This document shows positions 1-7,818 of a stretch of 64,000 nt of DNA, piece by piece. Each line of letters begins with the position of its first letter. The stretch's first letter is position 1. The notes under the pieces are model-generated. The model did no database searches and had not been told where the DNA came from. It saw only the letters and a program-made list of their open reading frames with translations. The stretch is from contig PWZL01000058.1 of NCBI GenBank assembly GCA_003567475.1, positions 19,859-83,858 of the forward strand, given 5' to 3'. A program made the translations under genes and the position numbers. The DNA comes from Gammaproteobacteria bacterium. Lineage in GTDB: Bacteria > Pseudomonadota > Gammaproteobacteria > Steroidobacterales > PWYM01.

Positions 1-222
1 GGTCACGATCAGAAAGTCGTCCGAGCCGTATCGCGCGCGAATTTCGCGGTAATAGTGCATGGCCTCATCGCCTTCGAGCACCAGCGATTCAGCTGAGGCA
101 TCAAGCTGAAAATGCCGGATCTGAGTCGCCGCGACTGCCAGCAGGGCCGACACCAGACCGGCGGCGATCCAGGGATGTTCGAGCACCAGCCGATGGTATA
201 GGGTTGTGAACGTGCGGGTCAT
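1..222 (-). CDS. RND-superfamily (MMPL-type) exporter, N-terminal fragment
   Basis: Only the first 74 codons are in the window; the gene continues past base 1. Translation from the ATG at 222 gives a short basic N-terminus, a single hydrophobic helix (about residues 18-32, containing AAGLVSALLAVAA), then a periplasmic start with LDASAESLVLEGDEA and YGSDDFLIVT. That layout, one helix followed by a 'resolve the substrate, then D-D-F-L' segment, is typical of the COG1033 'predicted exporter of the RND superfamily'. These are inner-membrane proteins that move lipids or hydrophobic compounds. The substrate cannot be told from the fragment. The gene diverges from msrB. Confidence 0.7.
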   Translation of the reverse strand, partial: MTRTFTTLYHRLVLEHPWIAAGLVSALLAVAATQIRHFQLDASAESLVLEGDEAMHYYREIRARYGSDDFLIVT

Positions 223-336
223 TTCAGGCATCCGGAAACCGGCAGGGATCGTATCATGTGGCAGGTCAGGGAACGGAACGCTCTGCGGCGTTTGCAGGTC
301 GGAACGTCTGGAGGGCCACTCTTCGGAGCATAGGAC

Positions 337-891
337 ATGGACAGACGATGGTTTTTGGGTGGTCTCGCCGCTACTGCAGCGGCCGGCACCACAACACCGT
401 GGGCGTTAGCCCGCGCTGGCGCCACGCCCCACGATATCGAGGCAATCACCCGTATGCTGACACGTGACGGCGAGCTCCAACGGCTCGAACACAGGGCCGA
501 TTTCTGGCGACGCTATGTGGACGGGCTCGCCTGGGACGTGCTGTTCCGGGAGCGGACCGAGCGACCATTCACCAGCCCGCTGAACGACGAAACACGCACG
601 GGGACCTACGTCTGTGCCGCCTGTCACCTGCCGCTGTTCGAATCCACTACGAAGTACGACAGCGGCACAGGCTGGCCGAGTTTCTGGGCGGCGATCGAGG
701 CCCATATCGGAACGAAAAGAGACTTCAAGCTCATCATTCCACGAACCGAATACCATTGCCTGCGCTGCGGTGGACATCAGGGACATGTCTTCAATGATGG
801 GCCGCGCCCGACCGGCAAGCGCTGGTGCAACAACGGGGTCGCATTGCGCTTCGTACCCATGGACGAGGCACTACCGGAGTTGCGCGGATGA
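337..891 (+). CDS. msrB: Exported peptide-methionine (R)-S-oxide reductase MsrB
   Basis: Reduces methionine-R-sulfoxide in oxidised proteins. The N-terminus (RRWFLGG followed by a hydrophobic stretch ending in WALA) looks like a twin-arginine signal, so the enzyme should work in the periplasm. The MsrB fold is clear: zinc cysteines C93/C96 (CAAC) and C141/C144 (CLRC), the GTGWPSFW core, GHVFNDGP, and the catalytic Cys164 in RWCNNGVALRF. The usual N-S-A-A-L after the catalytic Cys is N-G-V-A-L here, a mild departure. The stop overlaps the msrA start (ATGA), so the two are translationally coupled and form a repair pair covering both sulfoxide isomers. Confidence 0.93.
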   Translation: MDRRWFLGGLAATAAAGTTTPWALARAGATPHDIEAITRMLTRDGELQRLEHRADFWRRYVDGLAWDVLFRERTERPFTSPLNDETRTGTYVCAACHLPLFESTTKYDSGTGWPSFWAAIEAHIGTKRDFKLIIPRTEYHCLRCGGHQGHVFNDGPRPTGKRWCNNGVALRFVPMDEALPELRG

Positions 892-1523
892 TCAGGGTGG
901 TGACACGGAAACGACTGACGATCACGCTCGGGGCGACGCTGGCCTTGCTGGTGGCGAGCGGCCTGATGAGGCCGGCCAGCACCGTGCAGGCCGACGAGAA
1001 TACGACCGCCAGCGCGATCTTCGCGGGAGGGTGTTTCTGGTGCATGGAGCCACCTTTCGATGAGCTGGACGGTGTAATCTCCACCACCTCAGGCTTCATC
1101 GGCGGGCACGTCTCCAACCCCAGCTATCAGCAGGTGGTCCGCGGCGGTACAGGCCATGTGGAGGCCGTCAAGGTGGTGTATGACCCTGCCGTGGTCGCTT
1201 ATGACAGGCTGCTGGAGGTGTTCTGGCGGAACGTCGATCCCGTGGATGACGGCGGGCAGTTCTGTGACCGAGGTGAGGCCTATCTGACGGGCATCTTCGT
1301 GGGCAGTGCTGAAGAACGGCGACTGGCCGAAGCCTCACGTGTAGCACTGGACGCATCCGGGCGTTTCGACCAGCCTGTCGTGACGCCGATTCGCGAACGC
1401 GGCACGTTTTATCCGGCCGAAGAGTACCACCAGAATTACTACCGAAAAAATCCCGTACGCTACCGGTTCTACCGTTTCAACTGCGGCCGTGACCGTCGCT
1501 TGACCGAACTGTGGGGCGACTAA
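888..1523 (+). CDS. msrA: Exported peptide-methionine (S)-S-oxide reductase MsrA
   Basis: Reduces methionine-S-sulfoxide. I chose ATG 888 because it overlaps the msrB stop by four bases; an upstream in-frame start at 825 would only extend into msrB. Residues 1-36 (basic start, hydrophobic ITLGATLALLVASGL, then STVQA) look like a Sec signal peptide, so this is a periplasmic MsrA. The catalytic motif GGCFWC puts the nucleophile at Cys49. Further hallmarks are FIGGH, GHVEAVKVVYDP, FWRNVDP, GGQFCDRG and FYPAEEYHQNYY. At 211 residues it matches the family length. With msrB it makes a two-gene methionine-repair operon in place of the fused or thioredoxin-linked forms seen elsewhere. Confidence 0.94.
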   Translation: MIRVVTRKRLTITLGATLALLVASGLMRPASTVQADENTTASAIFAGGCFWCMEPPFDELDGVISTTSGFIGGHVSNPSYQQVVRGGTGHVEAVKVVYDPAVVAYDRLLEVFWRNVDPVDDGGQFCDRGEAYLTGIFVGSAEERRLAEASRVALDASGRFDQPVVTPIRERGTFYPAEEYHQNYYRKNPVRYRFYRFNCGRDRRLTELWGD

Positions 1524-1535
1524 TACCGCCCCCCG

Positions 1536-2705
1536 TCAGAACCAGAACGAAAAGAACAACTGGAACACATTGGCTGAGAGGCTGTATGTCGGCTCATCAC
1601 CGGGCGACTCGGCATTCACCCGCAGATCGCGGAAATCACGGTAATCCGCCGTGATCCAGTCATAGGTGAAGTTGACCGCACCCCGTTCGAACATGGCCCA
1701 GCGAGCCGTGAACAGCTCGTAACTGACACCCATCCGCACCGAGTGGCTGTCGTAACGGCTGAGTTCCTTGTCCCGCGCGAGGAAGTTCTGCGCGCTGCGA
1801 AACGGATACAGGTCGCTCCAGAAATCCGCGGCCCCCTGGGTGTAATATCGATACTGCAGATCGAGAATCACGCGTGGCAGCGTGGCGTGGGTGTACCCGA
1901 CCCGGGTACTGTGAGCGTCGATGCCCCAGTCGTCGCTGAAATAGCGATACTCCGCGTGCACCGCAGCGCGATACGGCAGGTGGTAACGCGCACGCAAAGC
2001 CACCGCACTGCTGGTGCGGCGTCGAGGATAGACCTCAGCCTGGAATCCGTAACCACGACTCGACTCCGGGTCCAGGTAGCGCACCTGCCGGTAGGGGTTG
2101 TTCAGGAACCCCTTGTCGGTAATGGTCTCGAAGGCGAGTTCGGCCAGCATGTTGCGGGTGACGACCTGCGTCACACCCAGACGCCACGAGTGACGGTCCA
2201 GCTCCTCGCTGAACTCTGGATCACCACTGCGGCCGATTTCGTCCGAACCACGGACGTAACCCATGCTCAGGGTGGTCATCGCCGCAAAGACCTCCTGACT
2301 CACCCCGATATTGAACGAACGGCCCTTGTAATCATTCTCGTCACTCGCAACCACCCCGAGACTGAGCAGGGTATCGCCTCTCAGGTAATCCAGCGTGCCG
2401 GCAAGCTCCGTACGCTCCTCCCGATACGGGCTGGCCGTGGTGATCACATCGATCGAGGCACCTGAGATCGTATCGACATGGTATTTCCCCTGTACAGAGA
2501 AGCTTTCGCCGAGCTGCTTGCGCACCAGTACGGACGGACCCTCTACCGTGATACCACCGCCGTCATAGTAATGATAGAGAACGTCCATTCGCTCTTCAGG
2601 CAGTACCGCGGCAGGCGCGTCGCCCATAGCCCACAACGCGACCGTACCCAGGACACACGCGAGGGTCCTGGAGGCGGTGCACCTGGAGTTCACGGACCCG
2701 CTCAT
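1536..2705 (-). CDS. DUF3570 outer-membrane beta-barrel protein
   Basis: A 389-residue protein with a signal peptide (start ATG 2705; a longer frame to 2807 would bury the signal and overlap the upstream lipoprotein gene). The mature part begins with LPEERMDVLYHYYDGGG, the characteristic DUF3570 opening, and continues as alternating short strands rich in Tyr, Arg and Asp. It ends ...FFSFWF; a terminal Phe is the usual signal for insertion by the BAM machinery, so this is an outer-membrane barrel. Function is unknown for the family. It lies 1 base downstream of a DUF4266 lipoprotein gene and in line with a TlpA-like thioredoxin, a combination that recurs in DUF3570 loci. Confidence 0.85.
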   Translation of the reverse strand: MSGSVNSRCTASRTLACVLGTVALWAMGDAPAAVLPEERMDVLYHYYDGGGITVEGPSVLVRKQLGESFSVQGKYHVDTISGASIDVITTASPYREERTELAGTLDYLRGDTLLSLGVVASDENDYKGRSFNIGVSQEVFAAMTTLSMGYVRGSDEIGRSGDPEFSEELDRHSWRLGVTQVVTRNMLAELAFETITDKGFLNNPYRQVRYLDPESSRGYGFQAEVYPRRRTSSAVALRARYHLPYRAAVHAEYRYFSDDWGIDAHSTRVGYTHATLPRVILDLQYRYYTQGAADFWSDLYPFRSAQNFLARDKELSRYDSHSVRMGVSYELFTARWAMFERGAVNFTYDWITADYRDFRDLRVNAESPGDEPTYSLSANVFQLFFSFWF

Positions 2706-2706
2706 G

Positions 2707-2937
2707 TCAGTTGCACCCACAGCCGCCACCGGATCCACCACTCGCGCCGCGCGCACCCTCGCGAATGTCATACAGCTTCTGCAGATAGGCTGCGGAGACC
2801 GGGTCACGCTCGAAACTCATGATCGGATCCGCCAGACGGTCTCGCTCGTAGGGCTGAACCCACGGCTGGACCCCCGAGCACGCACTCACCGACGCCAGCA
2901 TGCCCAACACGATGAGACACCGAATGAGCCTGGCCAT
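2707..2937 (-). CDS. DUF4266 small lipoprotein with C-terminal CxC
   Basis: A 76-residue lipoprotein: signal sequence MARLIRCLIVLGMLASVSAC with a lipobox cysteine near residue 20, then a short soluble part containing WVQPYERDRLADPIM and a flexible Gly/Ser tail ending GGSGGGCGCN. The conserved core and the CxC tail are the signature of DUF4266 proteins, which are regularly encoded beside DUF3570. The CxC end could bind a metal or be a redox target of the neighbouring thioredoxin, but that is inference. The start is three bases after the stop of the thioredoxin gene, so the genes are in one operon. Confidence 0.8.
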   Translation of the reverse strand: MARLIRCLIVLGMLASVSACSGVQPWVQPYERDRLADPIMSFERDPVSAAYLQKLYDIREGARGASGGSGGGCGCN

Positions 2938-2939
2938 GA

Positions 2940-3470
2940 TCAACGCTCCCGAACCAGCGCGCGGACCGCATCCTGGTATTTCTGCTCATCCCCCGGCTTG
3001 TAACCGAAGAAGTGATCGCGCAGCTGACCCTGACGATCGACCAGAATCGTGGTTGGCATCGCCGCCACTCCGTACAGGGCGCCCACTTCCTCCTTCGTGT
3101 CGAGCAGAATCGGAAAAGTCACCGGCACCTCGGCAAGGAAGCGGTCGATCAGCCGGTTCTCCTGCTCCACGTTGACGCCGAGCAGGCTAAACCCCAGTCG
3201 CTGGAAACGCTGATGAATCTGGTCAAGCAGCGGCATTTCCTGGCGGCAGGGCGGACACCAGGTCGCCCAGAAATTGATCATGACGACGTCGCCGCGCAGG
3301 TCGCTGAGGCTGAGACTGCCGCCCCCGCGCACGGGCAGCGTGAAGTCCGGCGCAGGGCCGCTCTGCGCGGCGCGTGCCAATGCCGCAGACATCGGTGTCG
3401 CGGCGAGCGGTGCCGTGGCGAGCATGGCGCACAGCATGCGGCGATCGAGATGGGCGTTGTGAGTCATCAT
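2940..3470 (-). CDS. TlpA/ResA-like periplasmic thioredoxin
   Basis: Thiol-disulfide oxidoreductase of the AhpC-TSA/TlpA group. From ATG 3470, preceded by a good AGGGAGCG site, there is a signal peptide (to about residue 35, ALARA), then APDFTLPVRGGGSLSLSDLRG and the active site WCPPC (Cys72/Cys75) with the helix that follows. The cis-Pro loop is MPTT. The WCPPC motif and DFTLP opening are those of periplasmic reductants such as TlpA and ResA. It is likely to keep extracytoplasmic cysteines reduced, for instance the CxC of the adjacent DUF4266 lipoprotein or the many CxxCH apocytochromes encoded nearby. Confidence 0.88.
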   Translation of the reverse strand: MMTHNAHLDRRMLCAMLATAPLAATPMSAALARAAQSGPAPDFTLPVRGGGSLSLSDLRGDVVMINFWATWCPPCRQEMPLLDQIHQRFQRLGFSLLGVNVEQENRLIDRFLAEVPVTFPILLDTKEEVGALYGVAAMPTTILVDRQGQLRDHFFGYKPGDEQKYQDAVRALVRER

Positions 3471-3511
3471 CGCTCCCTGGAAATCAAGCCTGAATTCACG
3501 CTCCAGCCAAC

Positions 3512-4180
3512 TCAAAAGAACCAGCCGAGCCCGATCACGAACTCAATGTTGTGAACCGTCTTGTCCTCACCCAGGAGATCGGTTCTGAACACGTGGTCGC
3601 GCACCATCAGGTGGGCTGACAGCCAGTCGTTCAACAGTACGCGGTAGCCGGCCCCGAAAGTAATGGTGAAGCGGCTGTCACCTGCAAAATCAGTGCTGCC
3701 GGCGCCGAGCAACAGATAAAGTGAAGAGGTGAACGCGCGATTTCGTCCGATGAACGTCTCGCCAGGAAACAGGTTGTAACCCAGCGACAGGTCGTAGTAC
3801 CGGAACGTGCGCTCGTCGGACGGGAGCAGGTCGACGGCCCCGCTAAGCGTCTCGAAGCTGGTCCGCCCGGCGGTGGTCTGGCCGATGGTCGCCTCGGCAA
3901 AAAGCCCTTCGGTAATGTGATAGGCCAGTCGCCCGCCGTACACGGTGCTGCTGCCGAAATCTTCCACACTGAGGAATCCGGTATAGGCCCCGAGTTCGAA
4001 GTTTTCGGTATCTATCCGAGGCCGTCGGACTTCACGACGTTCCACGCGGGGATCGATCACCGGTTCCGCTGAACTGGGCTCGTCAAGCGTATCCATCACG
4101 CGGCTGCAGCCGCTCGTCAACACGGCCAGAAAGAGCGCCACTGCCGCATTCAGAAAAAGAAACCGAAGCCCGCTTTCCAT
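3512..4180 (-). CDS. Outer-membrane beta-barrel protein with lipoprotein-type N-terminus
   Basis: Start set at ATG 4180, which gives a signal sequence MESGLRFLFLNAAVALFL followed by LTSGC, a plausible lipobox. The rest (222 residues in all) has the amphipathic strand pattern of an eight-stranded barrel: LGAYTGFLSVEDFG, GGRLAYHITEGLFAEATIG, YYDLSLGYNLFPG, SLYLLLGAGSTDF, FGAGYRVLLNDW, and the end IGLGWFF with a terminal Phe. It resembles the 'outer membrane beta-barrel domain' proteins of TIGR04565. The start overlaps the end of the upstream SH3/barrel gene by 31 bases, so the two are coupled. Confidence 0.75.
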   Translation of the reverse strand: MESGLRFLFLNAAVALFLAVLTSGCSRVMDTLDEPSSAEPVIDPRVERREVRRPRIDTENFELGAYTGFLSVEDFGSSTVYGGRLAYHITEGLFAEATIGQTTAGRTSFETLSGAVDLLPSDERTFRYYDLSLGYNLFPGETFIGRNRAFTSSLYLLLGAGSTDFAGDSRFTITFGAGYRVLLNDWLSAHLMVRDHVFRTDLLGEDKTVHNIEFVIGLGWFF

Positions 4181-4941
4181 TCGTTGACGTCCTCGTTTTC
4201 GTCGCGGCTGGTAAACACCACGTATCGCCGATACTCGGCCCGCAGCATGAAATTCCGACTCACGTGCATGCGCAACCCAAGGCCCGCATGCCCGATCTGA
4301 TCCGTACGGTTTTCCACGTCGACCAGAGTCGCGCGGGGTTCTATACGGATCACCCCTGTCCCCAAGGCCAGGAATGGTGACACTCGCCATTCCGGCCAAG
4401 GCTGGTGCACGAGATTGACTCCCGCTAGCCAGCCGCTGGAAAACCGGCCGTTGAGATCTGAAGCGCTCAACTCCAGCGACAGGTTCCTCGTCGCATGCCA
4501 GGCGAAATAGGCGGACAGAACATCTGCGCCGCTGAAATCGCCGAGCATCACTCCACCCTCAGTACGCCGCTCGAGATAGTCGAGGCGACTCGGTGGCGCA
4601 ATACTCACCGGCTCTCCCGAAGGCAATACGGTCCGACTGATCTGGGCGCGACTTGCCCAGCCTTCCACCCCACCCGCCGTGCGCACCCGGAACCAGTCCG
4701 TACGCCGACTCAGGATCTCGATCTGCTCACCACGCTCGGCGATGTGGAATCTCGGATACCCTCTTCCAGGGCCGCTATGCAGTTCCAGAAACGGCTCGGA
4801 CACTTCGACCACATAGTGCGCCTCGCGCGCCTGCACCGGTGTGACGAAGTGCAAGAAAATGGCAGCGCCGATGAGCATCAGTCGAAGAGCTTGGACGGCG
4901 TTCACGTTCACGATGAAGTCAGTCCTCTGCCGGCGCGTCAA
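4150..4941 (-). CDS. SH3-domain outer-membrane barrel protein
   Basis: After a signal peptide (to about residue 38, TPVQA) comes a bacterial SH3 domain (about 42-105: FLELHSGPGRGYPRFHIAERG ... WFRVRTAGGVEGWASRAQI), which usually binds peptidoglycan or peptides. About 140 residues of amphipathic strands follow, ending KAGFGFFF with a terminal aromatic residue, as in outer-membrane barrels. An SH3 module joined to a small barrel suggests a link between cell wall and outer membrane. The gene starts just inside the end of the HzsA-like gene (23-base overlap) and ends inside the next barrel gene. An internal start at about 4878 would shorten the signal peptide. Confidence 0.72.
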   Translation of the reverse strand: MTRRQRTDFIVNVNAVQALRLMLIGAAIFLHFVTPVQAREAHYVVEVSEPFLELHSGPGRGYPRFHIAERGEQIEILSRRTDWFRVRTAGGVEGWASRAQISRTVLPSGEPVSIAPPSRLDYLERRTEGGVMLGDFSGADVLSAYFAWHATRNLSLELSASDLNGRFSSGWLAGVNLVHQPWPEWRVSPFLALGTGVIRIEPRATLVDVENRTDQIGHAGLGLRMHVSRNFMLRAEYRRYVVFTSRDENEDVNEWKAGFGFFF

Positions 4942-7624
4942 AGGGGTTGTTGAAGTATTGACCGCCGATGTCCAACCACTCGGCCACCAGACGAAGCTCA
5001 GCGGGACTCAGCCAGCCCGCGTGTCCCGCCCCGGGGGCGAAAGCAGCGAAAAACCGCCCGGAAGCACGCGCGCCGGCGGCGCTCATCGAGGGCTGGACCG
5101 CAACGGTGTCCAGAATAGGCTCACCCGTCTCTTCATCGACGACCGGCAGGCCCGTAGCAGGGTCGAGCCGCTCGACCAGGCGGATCTGCAGGGCGCCCTC
5201 GACCAGCTCAAGCTGGACGTCGGGGAACAACAGTTCGCGATACGAGCGCACCTGCAAGGCCTGCGCGGGAGAGGGATCCCCCGTCAATTCAAGCTGTGCC
5301 TCCGGCAGCTGGGTCACGCCCATTGCATCGCTGCGGGAGTGACAGCTGGTACATGTCCGATCGATCAGGACGGTGATGCCATCGTCATCGAGTATCTGGC
5401 GGTCCAGCTCCCATAGGGGCTGGATGTGCGTCTCGTAGTTGATCACCGTCCGGCAGCCTGCAGTCCATCGCTGCATGCAGGCTTCGCTCACCGGTGCAAG
5501 CGTCTCGAGGTCCTCATAGCGCCACGCAATCGAGGCGTCGGGTTCACGACCCGCCGCCACCGGATCGGTCCAGATGTCTTCGTAGAGCACATCGACACTC
5601 GGTCGGATCGCCGCGCAGTCCTCCACGCCGCAGCTGATGCGGGCCTTGACCTCGGCCATGGTTTCGCCGAAATCGGCGAACAGTGCGCTCTGGGTATTCG
5701 GAAACGGGATACTCGAGGAGGCCGCGCCCGCCCACGCGCTATCGAAGGCATCCAAGCGCCCATGGGACAGACCACTCCCAGGCTGGTGGCAGCCATTACA
5801 GCTCAGGGTCTGCCCTGGCCGCACCTGCAACCAGTTCTGGTGGCGCGCGCGCACCCGCTGTCCTGCGCGGTCGAGTACCGAGAGTGACAGCGGGACATCA
5901 GCCGGCACCGCCACCACCACAGAGCCATCCGGCTCGATGGGCGCATAGCCGATGATCTCGCGCATGCCACTGCGGGCTCCACCCCGGCCGAAGGCCACGC
6001 CCCGATTGAAATCGCGAACGTCATCATCCGGAATCGATACCGCCTTGAGCACGCGAAGCCAGGCCACGGGGCGGTCGGCGAAACTGGTCTGCGCCGGATC
6101 CGCGAGCGCCTCGATACCCACGCCCGACATGTCTTCGCCGAGCACGTCGTGGACGCTTCGAATGTTCAGCAACCCCAGGCCCTGCTCAGCCAGTCGGCTA
6201 TCCGCTTGTCCGCTGGCGAGCTGGTCGAAAATGATGCCGGGCAAGGGCCTGGGCTGCATCGCCACGACCTCCGAGTAGACGACGCCTTCCTGGGGCAACA
6301 GTACCGGGAGCTGCGTATCCGCGCGACGGTCGTAAATCCAGATCCCATACAGGGGTGGCGCCGGCACTGCCGCCGGATCTTCCAGACGCTCCGGGGTACA
6401 CGGCACGATACGGTCGTTGTCCATCAGCCGGCACTGACTCCAGCTCACGAACATCCGATCGGTGCCATCTTCCAGTGGCCAGGCTGCGCTGTATTGCCCC
6501 CCCGGCGACAACCCCACCCCGGGCGTCACGACACTCGCGGTCGCGGGCTGCTGCGCCGGGCCGCTCAGCACTCCGGCATTGGCGGCAGTCGGTTGGGTGT
6601 TCTCGACGTAGTTGTCCACATCGATCAGGACCAGGTCGCCACCGAGGTAACTGACCTGGAAAGGCTGAGCCAAGGCCAGTATGCGTCCATCCGGCATCTC
6701 ACGCGGCTTCAGGAAATGGACGTCAATGCCATCTTGTCCAGTGCCGCGACTGTTTTTGCCGTAGAGCAGTTCAAGCCCGGTACCGTCCGGGTTCATCCGA
6801 TAAAGACTGATCTCGTTACGGGAACCGAAGCGGTCCCAGCGACTGAATACCACCTGGCCACTGGAGAGGACACTGGGCGAGAGGTCATGGCTCTGATTGA
6901 ACGACACCTGGCGTATTTCGCTGCCGTCTTCGTTCATCACATGCAGTACGAACGCCGGCTCGTTGAAATTCTCGTCTAGTGCATCGAACTGCGGTTTGCC
7001 CTCGTCGAGCAGCATGGCCTTGCCGCCACGCTGCCGGGTGGAGGTGAAGATGATTCGGCCATCGGGAAGGTAATGTGGCGCCAGATCATGGCCGAGTTCC
7101 GCGGTCAGCTCCGAGGTGATGATTCGGCGCAACCGCTCATCGATGCGGTGATATTCCCAGATATTCCAGGTCGGCTGATCCTCCGGGTCAGCCCCCTCGA
7201 TGAAGGGTCCGCGCATCGAAAACAGCAGTCGCTCTCCGTCCCAGGAGACACTGACATCGCGGATGTCGTACATGCCCTCGGTCAGGGCCCCGGTGACATT
7301 GATCTCAGGGGCCGAGGGTGAGGCCCTTTCCCGAATGATCAGATCTGCGCCCAGCTCGAAGCGATCCAGCAGCCGTCGCGCATCGGTGGTCCCCAACATG
7401 CCCTGATCACCTGCCGGTACGGGACGCTGAACGTAGGCGATCGGAACATCCACGACCACCGGGTCTGGCCCTTGTCCGCCGGCAAGTCCGATACCGTCTT
7501 CCCCGCCGCAAGCCGCGAGTAGCAGCACTGCAGTGAGTGCGGGCAGCGTCATCACGGTATTGCGGCTCACCACCCGCTTGGTCATCGAGTCACCCGGCAT
7601 CGGTTTCATCGCGTGCATCCTCAT
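4919..7624 (-). CDS. Hydrazine synthase alpha-like dihaem beta-propeller lipoprotein
   Basis: A 901-residue exported protein. Start ATG 7624 has a GAAGGAAC site; the signal ends in LLLAACGG, a lipobox. Residues about 100-420 hold repeated propeller blades with TolB-like phrases (DVSVSWDGERLLFSMRG, YLPDGRIIFTSTR, DLSPSVLSSGQVVFSRWD, REMPDGRILALA). Two c-type haem sites follow, CNGCH at 609-613 and CTSCH at 758-762. Propeller plus two CxxCH in this order matches 'HzsA-related' proteins named after the anammox hydrazine synthase alpha subunit. No beta/gamma subunits or hydrazine dehydrogenase are nearby, so hydrazine synthesis is unlikely. The gene diverges from three further genes for exported proteins (7819-13135) and leads into two barrel genes. 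Confidence 0.75.
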   Translation of the reverse strand: MRMHAMKPMPGDSMTKRVVSRNTVMTLPALTAVLLLAACGGEDGIGLAGGQGPDPVVVDVPIAYVQRPVPAGDQGMLGTTDARRLLDRFELGADLIIRERASPSAPEINVTGALTEGMYDIRDVSVSWDGERLLFSMRGPFIEGADPEDQPTWNIWEYHRIDERLRRIITSELTAELGHDLAPHYLPDGRIIFTSTRQRGGKAMLLDEGKPQFDALDENFNEPAFVLHVMNEDGSEIRQVSFNQSHDLSPSVLSSGQVVFSRWDRFGSRNEISLYRMNPDGTGLELLYGKNSRGTGQDGIDVHFLKPREMPDGRILALAQPFQVSYLGGDLVLIDVDNYVENTQPTAANAGVLSGPAQQPATASVVTPGVGLSPGGQYSAAWPLEDGTDRMFVSWSQCRLMDNDRIVPCTPERLEDPAAVPAPPLYGIWIYDRRADTQLPVLLPQEGVVYSEVVAMQPRPLPGIIFDQLASGQADSRLAEQGLGLLNIRSVHDVLGEDMSGVGIEALADPAQTSFADRPVAWLRVLKAVSIPDDDVRDFNRGVAFGRGGARSGMREIIGYAPIEPDGSVVVAVPADVPLSLSVLDRAGQRVRARHQNWLQVRPGQTLSCNGCHQPGSGLSHGRLDAFDSAWAGAASSSIPFPNTQSALFADFGETMAEVKARISCGVEDCAAIRPSVDVLYEDIWTDPVAAGREPDASIAWRYEDLETLAPVSEACMQRWTAGCRTVINYETHIQPLWELDRQILDDDGITVLIDRTCTSCHSRSDAMGVTQLPEAQLELTGDPSPAQALQVRSYRELLFPDVQLELVEGALQIRLVERLDPATGLPVVDEETGEPILDTVAVQPSMSAAGARASGRFFAAFAPGAGHAGWLSPAELRLVAEWLDIGGQYFNNPFDAPAED

Positions 7625-7818
7625 CGTTCCTTCAGTTATCGACCGCTGCGTCGACCACTGAAGTCTGAACCGCAGAAAACACACCAGACAGCGACTGTTT
7701 TACTTAACCCCATGGCAGTCTGCAAAAACGTTAACGCAGTCACAGAACAACAAGTAGCGGACTTTGCCTAATGATCACCAGCGTGTGGCACGCCCTATTC
7801 GACACGAGGTGACTCGAC

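Noticed and set aside
4919-7624. Hydrazine synthesis (anammox) from the HzsA-like gene
   Set aside because: No beta/gamma subunit or hydrazine dehydrogenase genes are nearby and the setting is gammaproteobacterial; only the propeller/haem layout is shared.
7786-7800. Sigma-54-like TGGCACG before the PSD1-like gene
   Set aside because: The -24 box is present but the -12 part reads ATTC and lacks the invariant GC, so it is not a usable -24/-12 promoter.
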